The notes beneath the pieces are model-generated. The model had not been told where the DNA came from. It saw only the letters and a program-made list of their open reading frames with translations, and ran no database searches. Positions 41,301 through 54,658 of a stretch of DNA of 64,000 nucleotides are shown one piece after another. The position numbers and the translations under genes are program-made. Position 1 is the first letter of the stretch; each line of letters starts with the position of its first letter. Source of the stretch: Neoceratodus forsteri. Its lineage: Eukaryota; Chordata; Ceratodontiformes; Ceratodontidae. The DNA is taken from the NCBI GenBank assembly GCA_016271365.2, contig CM057456.1, positions 613,743,501 through 613,807,500 on the forward strand. Direction: 5' to 3'.

Positions 41301-43360
41301 ATAGGGATGGGCCAAAGCCTTCCCTTGAAAACCGAGCCACTTTGAATGCAAGTGGCTTGGTTTTTGCGAGACCCAATCGAACACAGCCAGCTCAGCTCAG
41401 CTCTGGCACTCCCCGGCATAGGCACCCGATGATCCTGATAGTCCCTGACAGCCACTCTGTGTGCACCATCTTGGGTTGTCCAATCACAGCAGTTTTATTT
41501 TGGCGGTGACAAGCGGTCACACACCATTTCTGCAGGACTGGCAGCGGCAGTTCCAATTCCCATGACGCGGCTAAGCTTAACTGGGTTTTACTTTTTGGAA
41601 GTTCGAGGTCCAGCATTTCAAACCACCCTTCGCTGCAGACAGATCAGAGACCGCCACACCAGATCATGTGCCTGACATCCCAAGCCACTAGTGAGACCCC
41701 GACCCAACTCCCAGTCCCCTCCCTCCTGGCAAGAAGTTCTTTACTGACCCTCAAGGCCCTCACCGCTCCTTGAAACCCATGGCCGGGTGCCAACCACCAA
41801 CCTGACCAGAGAGACCAGACCAGACAGACAGAGAGAGAGAGAGAGAGAGAGTCCTCCACCCGCAATCCTGCCACCACGGCGACCTGGCTGAGTCAGTAAG
41901 TCCCAAAAAAAAAAAAAAAGTCATTTTTTTCATAGATTTGTAGAAGTTACCAGTTCTGTTCAGTTGGACGGAGGTGCAGGAACATGGCAAGTGTGGTCCA
42001 TTTATTATTTGACTTCTGGTTTTACTTCTAGTTAGATTTTACCATATCTTGAATATTAGCATAGAATTCCATAGACTTATTTTACTGATGATAGAGAGTA
42101 CACAAAAAAATTTCTGTGCTCATATTTATTCATGTTTCTGTTTTGAGTACACCTCCTTGTGCTACCGAACCGGCCACCCCCCCCCCAATGACAATGGCCT
42201 CTGGCTGGCTTAAACCTCCCCTTTTTCATTTTCCTTTGGCTAAATGCCTACCTGTGTCTCCATATGACTGTTTTGGTACTGATTTTGAGCCTCATTGTTG
42301 TACCGTTTCCATGTATCAAACGTGTATGTTACCTTAATTCCTGTATTGTCCAATCTATGTGACGTGGAACCTTTGTAAATAAGTCTCTGACTCAAAGGTA
42401 CTTTCCGAATCATGAATAAATAAATAAAATAAATAAAAATCCATTATTTATGAAACACTGCATACCCTTTTTAAGCTTCAGTAAAAAGGATTTGCTACAT
42501 CAATATATGTTGCATACTCCGGCTTACCAAAGTTACAGAATTAAATCGGGGTTTAATTTCATATTGAGTGATTTTTTGTTGTTGTTTTACAAACAGGCAT
42601 CCTTTACTTTCACTTTTGTTTTTCAGTACTTAGTACAGTGATTGGGGAACGTTTAGGTGCAGCAGTGTTTTACGACATTTTTTAAGTAGTCATTCTTTGT
42701 ATTACAGGTCACTCAAATCCACAGCTCTAGACTAGATGCAACTTGACTTGAATAGAAAAGCCCACTGTGTTGGTTAACTGCATGCATTACTGTATTCTAA
42801 TTCATTGGAAAAGAACTGTTTCATAACATTCCAATGAATTAAGATACAAAGACATAATATTAACAGTGGAATTTAATAACATTTGTGAGCAGACAGCAAA
42901 ACTATCAGTGTGGCTGTGGCTGAGTGGAAGCACTTTTGCCTTTGAGTAAAAAAAAAATGCAGGTTCATGATATACATTACATCTGGGACTTAAGTTTATA
43001 CCCCAAGCCCATAACAACATATATGACTTTTAAGTGATATCCTGCTTTTTGTTTTAGATTCTACCTTCTTCTGAGTGGTTTGTGGTTTTATTTAAAAGAG
43101 ACCACCCTTACAAATTATAAAATGAGAGGACATCCTCAGAAAAAACACTATGCTGAGACTCTGTCAGGAAAGGTTTCAACTTTGAAGGGAATGTTGGTAA
43201 AATTCTTTTGTCTTTTGTTAGTTTTCAGTGCATCAGCTGTAGTCCTGGGATGAAACTGGCTTAGAGGACCCAGTTGTGCATCATATTACAATGTTGTAAG
43301 TTATGACGCTGGAACAACAGCCATAATTTGGTTTTACAGTGCTTGACCAGGTTAACTTAT
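41301..43360. other. Non-coding stretch; hAT-like end, (GA)n and A/T-rich LINE-like tail
   Basis: No gene is recognised. Bases 41,301-41,312 (TAGGGATGGGCC) resemble a hAT terminal repeat and are followed by a small hairpin (AGCCACTT...AAGTGGCT), but I find no matching right end. A (GA)n microsatellite lies at 41,830-41,860. An AAATAAAT-type tail at 42,413-42,440 may end an L2-like LINE fragment. At about 42,893-42,975 a GGCTGTGGCTGAGTGG block with GGTTCATGA is faintly tRNA-like, too weak to call. Confidence 0.5.
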
Positions 43361-43361
43361 T

Positions 43362-43800
43362 TATTTAGTTTTGTCGACCAGGAAAGGAGGGCTAGACAAT
43401 TCTGCCTATTTTCAGCCTTGTCCCAGGGAATGGGGGAGATACAGATGGAAAGCAACTGAAGCTGAACCAGATTAAGCTGTTGGTGGTATTTTTAGTTAAT
43501 GGGGGAAATTTGGCCAGGACACCAGAGAAATTCCTCTACTCTTTTTGAGAAGTGCCATGGGATCTTTAACAGCCACCTGAACAACCACCAAAACAGGCAA
43601 GACAGGACCTCAGTTTAACATCTCATCCGACAGATGGCACCTCAGGAGTGCAGCATCCCCCTCTTGATGCACTACAGTGTTAGTATTAGGAGTTTACCCC
43701 AAGTGCCTGATGAGGGGCTTGAACCCACAACCTTCCAATTTTCCGGCCTCAGAGGCAAGTGTGCAACCTGCTGAGCTACTGACACTGTCAGTCACTGGTG
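43362..43800 (-). mobile_element. tRNA-derived SINE, minus strand
   Basis: Read on the minus strand the head is GTCAGTAGCTCAGCAGGTTG (box A-like) with GGTTGTGGGTTCAAGCCCC (box B-like) about 50 bp later. A body follows with CGGATGAGATGTTAAACTGAG, ATCCCATGGCACTTCTC and GTGTCCTGGCCAAATTTCCC, resembling core sequence seen in widespread vertebrate SINEs. The tail is CTAAATAAATAAG at the left end. I cannot name the family from memory with certainty, and no target duplication is clear. Confidence 0.75.
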
Positions 43801-43863
43801 TTATGTTATGTTATGTAACTTCATGTTTTTTTTTTTGTTGTTCTTTTTAAGATTTTGACCCAA

Positions 43864-44220
43864 TGGCCAGCCCGCTGGTGCTGAGGTTTGAGGCACTGGA
43901 TGCCACACCTCACGCCATGCCACGCCGGCGACCCAGGTTCAGGAACAACCTCAGGTCATCAGGATGCTGGCACGGGGGGGGGGAAGCAGGATTGAGTGCC
44001 TATTGAGTTCTCCTGTCCTGGGGTGGTTGTGGCCCTCCCCCCGTAGTTCTGCTGCCACCGGGTGGAGGTCCAATGGCAGCACAGGCGGGAAGGGGTAACA
44101 ACTCAGGAGTGCATCTCAGAATGCAGCGTGCGCATGCCTTCACATGCGAGGATGTATGTCTGGGACTGGGGGCGGGCGAAAACAGAAAAAAAAAACCAAA
44201 AAACTACATAATGAAAAAAA
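43864..44220 (+). mobile_element. tRNA-headed SINE (family S), copy 1, with 15-bp target-site duplication
   Basis: The body starts TGGCCAGCCCGCTGGTGCTG and carries GAGGCACTGGATGCCACACC and GACCCAGGTTCAGGAAC (box B-like). It ends in an A-rich tail. AAGATTTTGACCCAA at 43,849-43,863 is repeated as AAGATCTTGACCCAA at 44,221-44,235 (one mismatch). The same head occurs at 60,238 and 63,863. Confidence 0.85.
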
Positions 44221-44235
44221 AAGATCTTGACCCAA

Positions 44236-47778
<3,543 letters not shown>

Positions 47779-48390
47779 TAGTTTTTTTTTTTGTCATATT
47801 TGTATTGAATTTTCAAAAAATATTCAAACATAGAACACAAGAGTCACAGCACAAAACAACAGAAGGGTTCAGCAATATAAACATATATACAATAAAAATA
47901 CCTGCATAATGTTAATTTACACAATACTATAAATATTTTCTATCATATGTAGTAGTCATTTTAAGAAGTTGTGCCTGCAACTTGGAACGCTGACTTCCTT
48001 GGTGCTCCAAATCTCCAAGTTCCTCAGTTAACACATATTGTGATGCAGTAAAGACCATCTACCAGGAAAACGTCAAACATCTATGAGTACCAACAACTCT
48101 TGTACATTCTTGCTATATATAAAATAAACAGAGATGTCTGTCTTACCTTGCAGGAGGTTTATCCACCATATAGTGTATGGTAGATTATGAAATGGGCATC
48201 AGAATGTAGGCATCCTGATTGGTCCCTACCTGTGTGATATTCCTTCTTACGCACAGGAAGAGGGTCCAGTAATGCCACTGTGCAGTGATTCTGGTAAATA
48301 TGCCACTTAGAATGTTGGCAGAATGAAACTCAGCCATCTTGTTTTTGCCAACTGCGAGTAACATTTCAGCCAGCATTTTAATAATGGTAG
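47779..48390 (-). mobile_element. L1-like LINE 3' end, minus strand, 5' truncated
   Basis: A T run at 47,779-47,791 is the A tail of a minus-strand copy. The sequence next to it (reverse complement GAAAATTCAATACAAATATG, TGCTGAACCCTTCTGTTGTT, CTGAGGAACTTGGAGATTTG) matches the plus-strand copy at 63,213-63,768. No ORF is preserved. Assignment to L1 rests on the A tail and 3' UTR style; the 5' boundary is uncertain. Confidence 0.65.
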
Positions 48391-48469
48391 ATTTACCAGA
48401 AAATAATTTTAAAAGTAAAAACAGTCGACCTGTCTCTACGGCTGAACAGCCTACACAAGCTGTCTTTCA

Positions 48470-48960
48470 ATCCACCCGACCACTCGTCAGCCTGCCCGTT
48501 TAATGTACGGCTGACAGTCTGTGTCCCATGCCGCCTGCCCATTTGCTTGCACTCTCGCTCTCCACAGCATGTTCTCCCTGCTGCTGCCTGACGCCATAAC
48601 ATACACAAATAAACAAAAAAAAAGAAAAAGAAAAGACCCACTTGCCAGCCCACCCATTTAATGTATGGCTGAACAGCCGACAATCTGAGTCCCAAGCTGC
48701 CCGACCACTCGCTCTCCACAGCGTGTTCTCCCTACAGCTGCCTGGTGCCATAACATACACAAATAAAAAAAAAAAAAAGAAAGCATAATTTCTTGTTGCA
48801 CACAAGCTGTCTCTCAACTCACCAGCCCGCCCATTCACTGTACGGCTGAACAGCCAACAACCTGTCTCCCAACCCGCTGCCCACTCGCTGGCACTGTCGC
48901 TCTCAACAGCGTTCTCCCTACCGGTGCCTGGTGCCATAACGTAAACAAATTTAAAAAAAG
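48470..48960 (-). repeat. Tandem repeat, three units of about 145-190 bp
   Basis: Units lie at roughly 48,470-48,635, 48,636-48,783 and 48,815-48,958. Each has CCATTTAATGTACGGCTGA (or a variant), CACTCGCTCTCCACAGCGTG, GGTGCCATAACATACACAAA and then an A-rich run. A 5' remnant (ACGGCTGAACAGCC) lies at 48,439. A GCATAATTTCTTGTTGCA segment follows units 2 and 3. It could be a short satellite or a SINE multimer. Confidence 0.8.
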
Positions 48961-49239
48961 AAAGAGAGCATAATTTCTTGTTACAAACTTTGTAAATTAA
49001 ATTAAGTAGGAGTGCTGCTAGTTGGGGAGGGGGGTTGGTGACATGATAACTACATGACAGGAAAAAAACACAAGTAAGGATGCTTTAGTAGCTCAAAAGT
49101 CTTCAACTGAACAAAACAAACAAACATGCGGAGGAACTATTTTATTAAAACTTATACAAACATTTAACTTTTTTAGTATTAAATACTATTCATTTTAGAT
49201 ATTACATACAGCTGTATTTTAGATAACCATTTCATAAGC

Positions 49240-49382
49240 GCAATAAGACACTCCAGGATGTGCATTAGACACTTTAACACACGGCTAGGAGGTTGGACAC
49301 ACTCGGCCAGTGGCCTCGTACCTCACTACGCCTCCTAGCCGTGTGTTAAAGTGTAAACGCACACCCTGTCATGTCTTATTGC
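49240..49382. mobile_element. Palindromic foldback element (family P1), copy 1
   Basis: The arms GCAATAAGACA...CACTTTAACACACGGCTAGGAGG and their complement ending TGTCTTATTGC form a 143-bp hairpin with a ~35-bp loop. Ends match the element at 54,520-54,658. No target duplication is clear. Too short to code for anything; probably a non-autonomous DNA element. Confidence 0.8.
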
Positions 49383-49387
49383 TTACA

Positions 49388-49877
49388 TATTGTTATGGAT
49401 AGAAATCCATAACTAGAATGGAGTTGTTATGCGGCAGTACCTATGTCATCACAGTTTTTATGCTGCACTAGCTATGTCACTACTGCAGCATAACAACTTG
49501 GAATACTGCCACATAGTTGCTTTCCTCAATCCAGTTAAGCTGGAAGTTGCATTTTTTTTTTAAACTTGAACTTGCAGAAACATCTGCAGCACACTGTGTC
49601 AGTTAGAAAAAAAAGTAAATGTTAAAATTTCTATTCTCTGTTGTCTTCTCCAGCTGGTTTTGTGTGCTTTTCTATGCTGTGACTGCCCATACACTATAAA
49701 AGATTGTGCATGAGCAGTCATACACAAACAAGGAAATCCTTGTATCTTGAGGTTCCCTTGGTAGTAGAGTACCTCTCGAGCTGCGTTCTCGAGGTCATCT
49801 GTTACTAAGGAAACCTTTCGATACAAGAATATCCTTGTTATGTATGACTGCTCGTACACAATCCTCTATATTCCCCT
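49388..49877. mobile_element. Composite palindromic element (family P2), copy 1
   Basis: The left part has GGATAGAAATCCATAACTAG and TGCTGCACTAGCTATGTCAC...ACTGCAGCATAACAAC. The right part (49,688-49,875) is an imperfect hairpin from CCATACACTATAAAAGATTG to TGACTGCTCGTACACAATCC, with GTATCTTGAGGTTCCCTTGG paired against CCAAGG-type sequence. The order is the same as in the copy at 58,053-58,468. Confidence 0.75.
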
Positions 49878-50179
49878 CAGGGTCTCTGTAAGAAGGTATA
49901 GTCTGATGTTATCAGCTTTGTCTTTCCATCGAGCATCTTGTTCTGCTCATGGATAAACACAGGGTATAGTAAGAGGTGTGAAGTAGGAGGGGCATAAGGG
50001 TGAAGAAGCCCACCCTCAGCACGACAAGTGTTTTGACTCATTTATTTATTTATTGGTTTCTTTTTCCTTAAAAAAAAAAAATTATCTGAGGATCAGTGAC
50101 AGGATTTTTAGTATAGTAAATTAATAAAAAGAGAACTAGGAGAGCTTCAGTAGCAGACAAGTAGTGGAATTGCAGTATA

Positions 50180-51094
50180 ATGTGGGGAGTGGTGCAATGC
50201 AGTGGCTGTGGGGCAGCCATATTCAGGCAGACCTTCTGGACACTGAGGTGCTGCCCTATCTGCATGCATCTCTCTGGACTGCGAGATGAGGTAGCCAGAC
50301 TCAGAGAGGAAGTAAACTGGGTCAGGAGTATCATCACCCTATCCAGGGACCACCCAGTCCAATGCAGCTGCCTCAAAGGATGCCGAGAATGAGGAGCACT
50401 TGGATGACAGTGGGCTCAGGGAGGGTTAGAGCAGTCAGCAGAGGCACATCCCAGATCCTATTCCACTCAAGAACCCTATGCCACACGGCAAACGAGGACA
50501 ACCAAACAGAGGTACCCAGAGAAGTGGAAGGAAAGGATGTGGAGGTTAGCCAAGGAGGTGACCTCAGTGGGGAAAGCAGTGGACCCAGAGGAGGAGGAAG
50601 CAGAATCCTGGTGGGGACTCCATCATAAGAGGGATCCAGCTAGGAACACAGGAGGGGAGGACAGGGAGGTGAGGTGCCTCACCAGGTGCCACGGCATGGA
50701 GGGATGGAAGGAAGATGGGGATCACTGGGAAGGCAAGACGGAGGGTGAGCTGGATGTCATTATCCACCTAGGTACTAATGACTTGGCAAATGGGGAGCCA
50801 AAGGAAGTTCAGGAAGAGTTTAGAAACTGGGAGGGGTTCAAGAAAGTAGCTACTTCTGTCACTTTCTCAGAAGTACTACCTGTGAGAGGCAAGGGAGAGC
50901 ATAGGAGTGCATGCACCAGGAACTTTAACTCATGGTTGAAGAACTGGTGCTGTGAGGAAGGGTTTGGATTCATTGGTGACTGGGGACCCACCTGGAGGGA
51001 TGGAGGTTTGTTCAAGCCTGACGGCCTGCATCCATCCTGGAGGGAATCCAAGCACTCAATGATAAGTTTAAATGCTACATTGACAAGCATTTAA
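50180..51094 (+). pseudogene. CR1 ORF1: Cys-rich/coiled-coil N-terminus and SGNH esterase domain
   Basis: The N-terminal frame (50,180-50,392) has VVQCSGCGAAIFRQTFWTLR and CCPICMHLSGLRDEVARLRE, a C-x2-C...C-x2-C (PHD-like) element running into a coiled coil. After a frameshift the frame 50,537-51,094 has DVIIHLGTNDLANGEP, the G-x-N-D block of SGNH/GDSL hydrolases, and PDGLHPSWRESKH, the D-x-x-H block with catalytic Asp and His. CR1 ORF1 proteins are known to carry such an esterase. The nucleophilic Ser block (GDS) is not clear in this copy. Confidence 0.88.
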
Positions 51095-51339
51095 ACTAGC
51101 AAAGGGGGGTGGCAGGCCAGCAAGGAGGGTGCCTACTTGCTCACCCCCCACAGCTAGCAGTGGAACCAGTGAACCAGAGGAGTGGCTATCTCTGCAAAGC
51201 AGTGTGCAAAAGATGGAGATTAGTGCCCAAGAGGTGGATAAGCAGAAAAGGGGCAAAATTCAGCAGAACGGCAGACAGCAAGGAGAACCAGGGATAAATG
51301 ACAACCAAGGAAGGGGCTGGAGTAGAACAGTGAAGCAGT

Positions 51340-52330
51340 CTAGGAGGTCAAACCTGAAAGCCATGTGTGCAAATGCCAGGAGCCTTAGCAACAAGATGGA
51401 AGATCTGGAGGCTGTCATGGTACAGTCAGACCTGGACATTGTGGCCATCACTGAAACCTGGTGTAATGATAACCATGACTGGGAGATGGCCATACCTGCT
51501 ACAACATATTCAGAAAAGACAGAGCAGGCAGGAAGGGAGGAGTGGCACTGTATGTGAAAAATGACATAAGGGCCACAGAGATCCAGGAGGAACAAAATGG
51601 GGAGAGATACTGTGGGTTAAGCTGGAAAGGAAAATGGGACAGCCATCCGCACAGGTGTGGTCTATAGACCACCAGCCCAGGAGGAAGAAACAGATAGGGA
51701 GCTGATGCTAGCCATCCAAAGGATGGCAGACAAGGGTGAGGTAGTATTGGTTGGAGACTTCAATATTCCAGACGTGGACTGGAGCATCCCAGCAGCAGCA
51801 TCAACTAGGAGCAGATTTATCCTGGACTCCCTTCAGGGTGCCTTCCTCAAGCAACTGGTCATGGAACCAACTCGGCAGAAGGCAATACAGGACGTTGTGC
51901 TCACAAACAGGGACAGTGTGATGGGGGTAACAGTGGGGGAGCACCTGGGTAACAGTGACCACCAGTCACTGTGGTCTTGAAATCACAGAAAGAGCAGAAC
52001 CAAACCACACAAAAACACGTATCCTGGATTTTAGGGGGGCAGACATTGGGAAAATGGGGAGATACTTGAAAGAGGCATTAAGGGGAATGGGACAGGAATC
52101 AGGGGCTGAGGAACAGTGGGCAGTATTTAAAATGGGGATTATAAGAACAACAGAATTATGCATTAAGCAGGTTAGCAAGAGGAAAAGGAAGAGGAGACCA
52201 TTATGGTTTTCCAAAGAGGTAGCAAAGAAAGTGAAAGCCAAAAAGATTGCATTCAGGCAATACAAAAAGACACAGGCAAAAGGGGATAGGGAGAAGTACC
52301 AGGAGAAGCAAGGGAGGCAGGGAAGTCAGT
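51340..52330 (+). pseudogene. CR1 ORF2 endonuclease domain, frameshifted
   Basis: MCANARSLSNKMEDLEAVMV and DLDIVAITETWCNDNHDWEM (metal-binding Glu of TETW) lie in the frame ending at 51,557. GVVYRPPAQEEETDRELML-like sequence, VVLVGDFNIPDVDWSIPAAA (catalytic D-x-N) and HLGNSDHQSL (SDH) lie at 51,657-51,980. Then RRPLWFSKEVAKKVKAKKIA, the linker before the RT, sits in another frame (51,955-52,332). Catalytic residues of the endonuclease are kept; frame breaks disable it. Confidence 0.88.
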
Positions 52331-52589
52331 AAGGGAAGACAAAGCTCAGACAGAAGAACACATTGCAAAATCAGTGGGTAAAGGGGACAAAACCTTTTAC
52401 AGGTACATAAGTGAAAAAAGAAAGACAAAGGGAGGGATAGGGAGACTGAAGGGGGAGGATGGGAGCCGCATGGAGGATGACAACAGTAAAGCTGACATAT
52501 TGAACAGGTATTTCTGCTCAGTCTTTACTGAGGAAGAGGGGTAATGGGTCTGAAGGGAGTACAAGGGGTGAGAATGGTGCAGAAATGGA

Positions 52590-53340
52590 CACAAGCCCTT
52601 TACGACGAAAGGGTCCTGAAGGAACTGGAAGTAATAAGAGTTGATAAAGCAATGGGGCCAGACGGGTGCACCCCAGGGTCCTTAAAGAACTAAGAGAGGT
52701 GGTGGCTGAACCTCTGGCTATCCTGTTTAGCCGATCACTGGAAACAGGGAGGTACCCAAAGACTGGAGGACAGCAGATGTAGTCCCTTATATAAAAGTGG
52801 GAACAAAGAGGAAGCAGGGAACTACAGACCAGTCAGCCTCACCTCGTAGTGGGAAGATCATGGAAGCACGACTGAAGGAGAGATTGGTGGAACATCTGGT
52901 TGTCAATGGACTACAGGACACAAGGCAGCATGGTTTCACCAGGGGAGGTCATGCCAGACCAACCTTGTTGAATTTTTGACTGGGTGACTAGGAGGTGGAT
53001 CAGGAGGGCAGGGACATGGCCTATCTGTACTTCAGCAAGGCCTTTGACACTGTGCCACATAGAAGACTATTACACAAACTGGGGAATATGGGTGTGGGCA
53101 GGACAGTAGTGTGGTGGGTAGGTAACTGGCTGGGTGGCAGGACACAGAGGGTGGTGGTAAATGGCTGTCACTCCACAGAGGGAAGAGTGACCAGTGGGGT
53201 ACCACAGGATCAGTGCTGGGACCGGTTCTATTCAACATCTTCATCAGTGACATTGCAGGATCTAGAAGGCAAAATTTCACTGTTCGCTGATGACACAAAG
53301 CTCTGTAATAGTAGACACACCAGAGGGTGGACAGAATGAG
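52590..53340 (+). pseudogene. CR1 ORF2 reverse transcriptase domain, frameshifted
   Basis: Fragments in changing frames give MGPDG-type sequence near 52,650 and the motif A block YLYFSKAFDTVPHRRLLHKL (53,018-53,077), with Ser-Lys in place of the usual Asp-Phe-Ser-Lys context. GRVTSGVPQDQCWDRF and ISLFADDTKLCNSRH (F-A-D-D motif C, about 53,275-53,320) follow. The catalytic Asp pair is intact. Confidence 0.88.
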
Positions 53341-53439
53341 AAGTGACCTGCAGAAACCTGAAGAATGGTCAGGGGTTTGGCAGTTGAAATTCAATGCAAA
53401 GAAGTGCAAGATAATGCATATGGGGCACAAAACCCTGGC

Positions 53440-54060
53440 ACAATATATCAGTTGGGGGTGAGGATATAGCATGCACAAGCAGGAAAGGATCTGGGGTTGT
53501 CATCTCTGATGACCTCAAGGTAGGAAACAGTGTGACAAGGCAGCAGGTAAAGCAAATAGGATGCTGGGATGTATAGGCAGGGACATCACCAGCAGGAAAA
53601 GGGAGGTCATAATTCGCCTATACAAGACACTATTGAGGCCCCACCTGGAGTACAGTGTACAGTTCTGGAGACCATACCCACGTAAGGACATAGACAGGGT
53701 ACAGAAGGTTCAGAGGAGGGCAACAAAGATGGTGCATGGATTGCATCACAAGTCCTATGAAGACAGGCTGAAGGAACTGAACATGTACTCCCTGGAGGAG
53801 AGGAGGGAGAGAGGGGATATGATAGAGACATACAAGTATCTTACAGGGAGGAACAGGGTGCAGGAAAACACTATTTTTAAGCGAAAAAGATGTTCCAGGA
53901 CTAGAGGGCATGGGATGAGGTTGGAGGAGGGGCGATTCAGAGGAAACATGAGAAGAATTTCTTCACAGAACGGTGCTGGACAAGTGGAACACCCTGCCAG
54001 AGGAAGTGGTGGGGGCTGAAACAATCACGGGATTTAAGAATGCATGGGATAGACATAAAG
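53440..54060 (+). pseudogene. CR1 ORF2 C-terminal region
   Basis: The 53,561-54,019 frame has MLGCIGRDITSRKREVIIRL, YKTLLRPHLEYSVQFWRPYP and VQRRATKMVHGLHHKSYEDR, the conserved CR1 thumb/C-terminal blocks (LVRPHLEYCVQFWSP, VQRRATK). It ends with RGSGGG after a shift. The 3' UTR starts at about 54,060. Confidence 0.88.
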
Positions 54061-54195
54061 GAATTCTAGAGGTCAGGGGTAATGGGAAACAGACTTCTAG
54101 GAAAACAAACTGAACTTACAAGCTCAAATGGGCAGACTGGGTGGGCCATAGGCCCTTATCTGCCGACACTGTCTATGTATCTATGTATCTATGGA

Positions 54196-54519
54196 TGTGG
54201 ATACCCCCACCTTGCATTCTCTGCAGAGTTCTTTTACTATGATAAGAACTGAATATTTCCATTGGCAGATGGAAAATGATTGGACATGTTAGGGTTGTCA
54301 CAAATACCAGATTATACCAAGGACATAAGTGAACAGCCAATCAAATCATCAGACTGGCAGTTTACCACCAGTGTAAATCCTCTGATAATCAACGGCTGTT
54401 GATGAGCAAATAAACATCCTAATCATCTGCAGCACAGGAATAAATACAATAAAAATAAAAAAAACAAAGCAACCTCTTTAAAATTTGCATTTTATCATAG
54501 TAAAAAAATTAACCTTGGT
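54196..54519. other. Non-coding stretch
   Basis: No gene seen. A short inverted repeat (ATCAACGGCTGTTGAT, 54,390-54,405) and A/T-rich sequence to 54,519 are the only structure noticed. Confidence 0.4.
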
Positions 54520-54658
54520 ATAATTGCAATAAGCCACTCTGAGGATGTGGGTTATCAGGGGAATTACCACGGCTGGTGAGGATTTACCCACGAAATGCCA
54601 CTCGAGCTGTGATAAATACCCTGATAACCCACAGCCCCTCATGGCTTACTGCATTATT
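54520..54658. mobile_element. Palindromic foldback element (family P1), copy 2
   Basis: Arms TAATTGCAATAAGCCACTC and GATGTGGGTTATCAGGG pair with CCCTGATAACCCACAGCCCC and ATGGCTTACTGCATTATTA. The loop is about 40 bp. The termini match those at 49,240 (GCAATAAG[A/C]CACTC). Confidence 0.8.

Larger units (their letters stand above)
50100..54195 (+). mobile_element. CR1 LINE, nearly full length, decayed
   Basis: In order it carries ORF1 (50,180-51,094) with a Cys-rich N-terminus and SGNH-esterase-like domain, then ORF2 (about 51,340-54,030) with endonuclease, RT and C-terminal region. The 3' UTR ends CATAGGCCCTTATCTGCCGA, then (TATCTATG)n at 54,170-54,192, the octamer-like 3' repeat typical of CR1. 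There is no A tail and no target duplication, also typical. The 5' boundary is approximate. Many frameshifts and stops. Confidence 0.9.

Noticed and set aside
42893..42975. A tRNA-like block, GGCTGTGGCTGAGTGG with GGTTCATGA.
   Set aside because: It cannot be folded into a tRNA, as an A run interrupts the middle and no acceptor stem pairs. At most it is a decayed SINE fragment.
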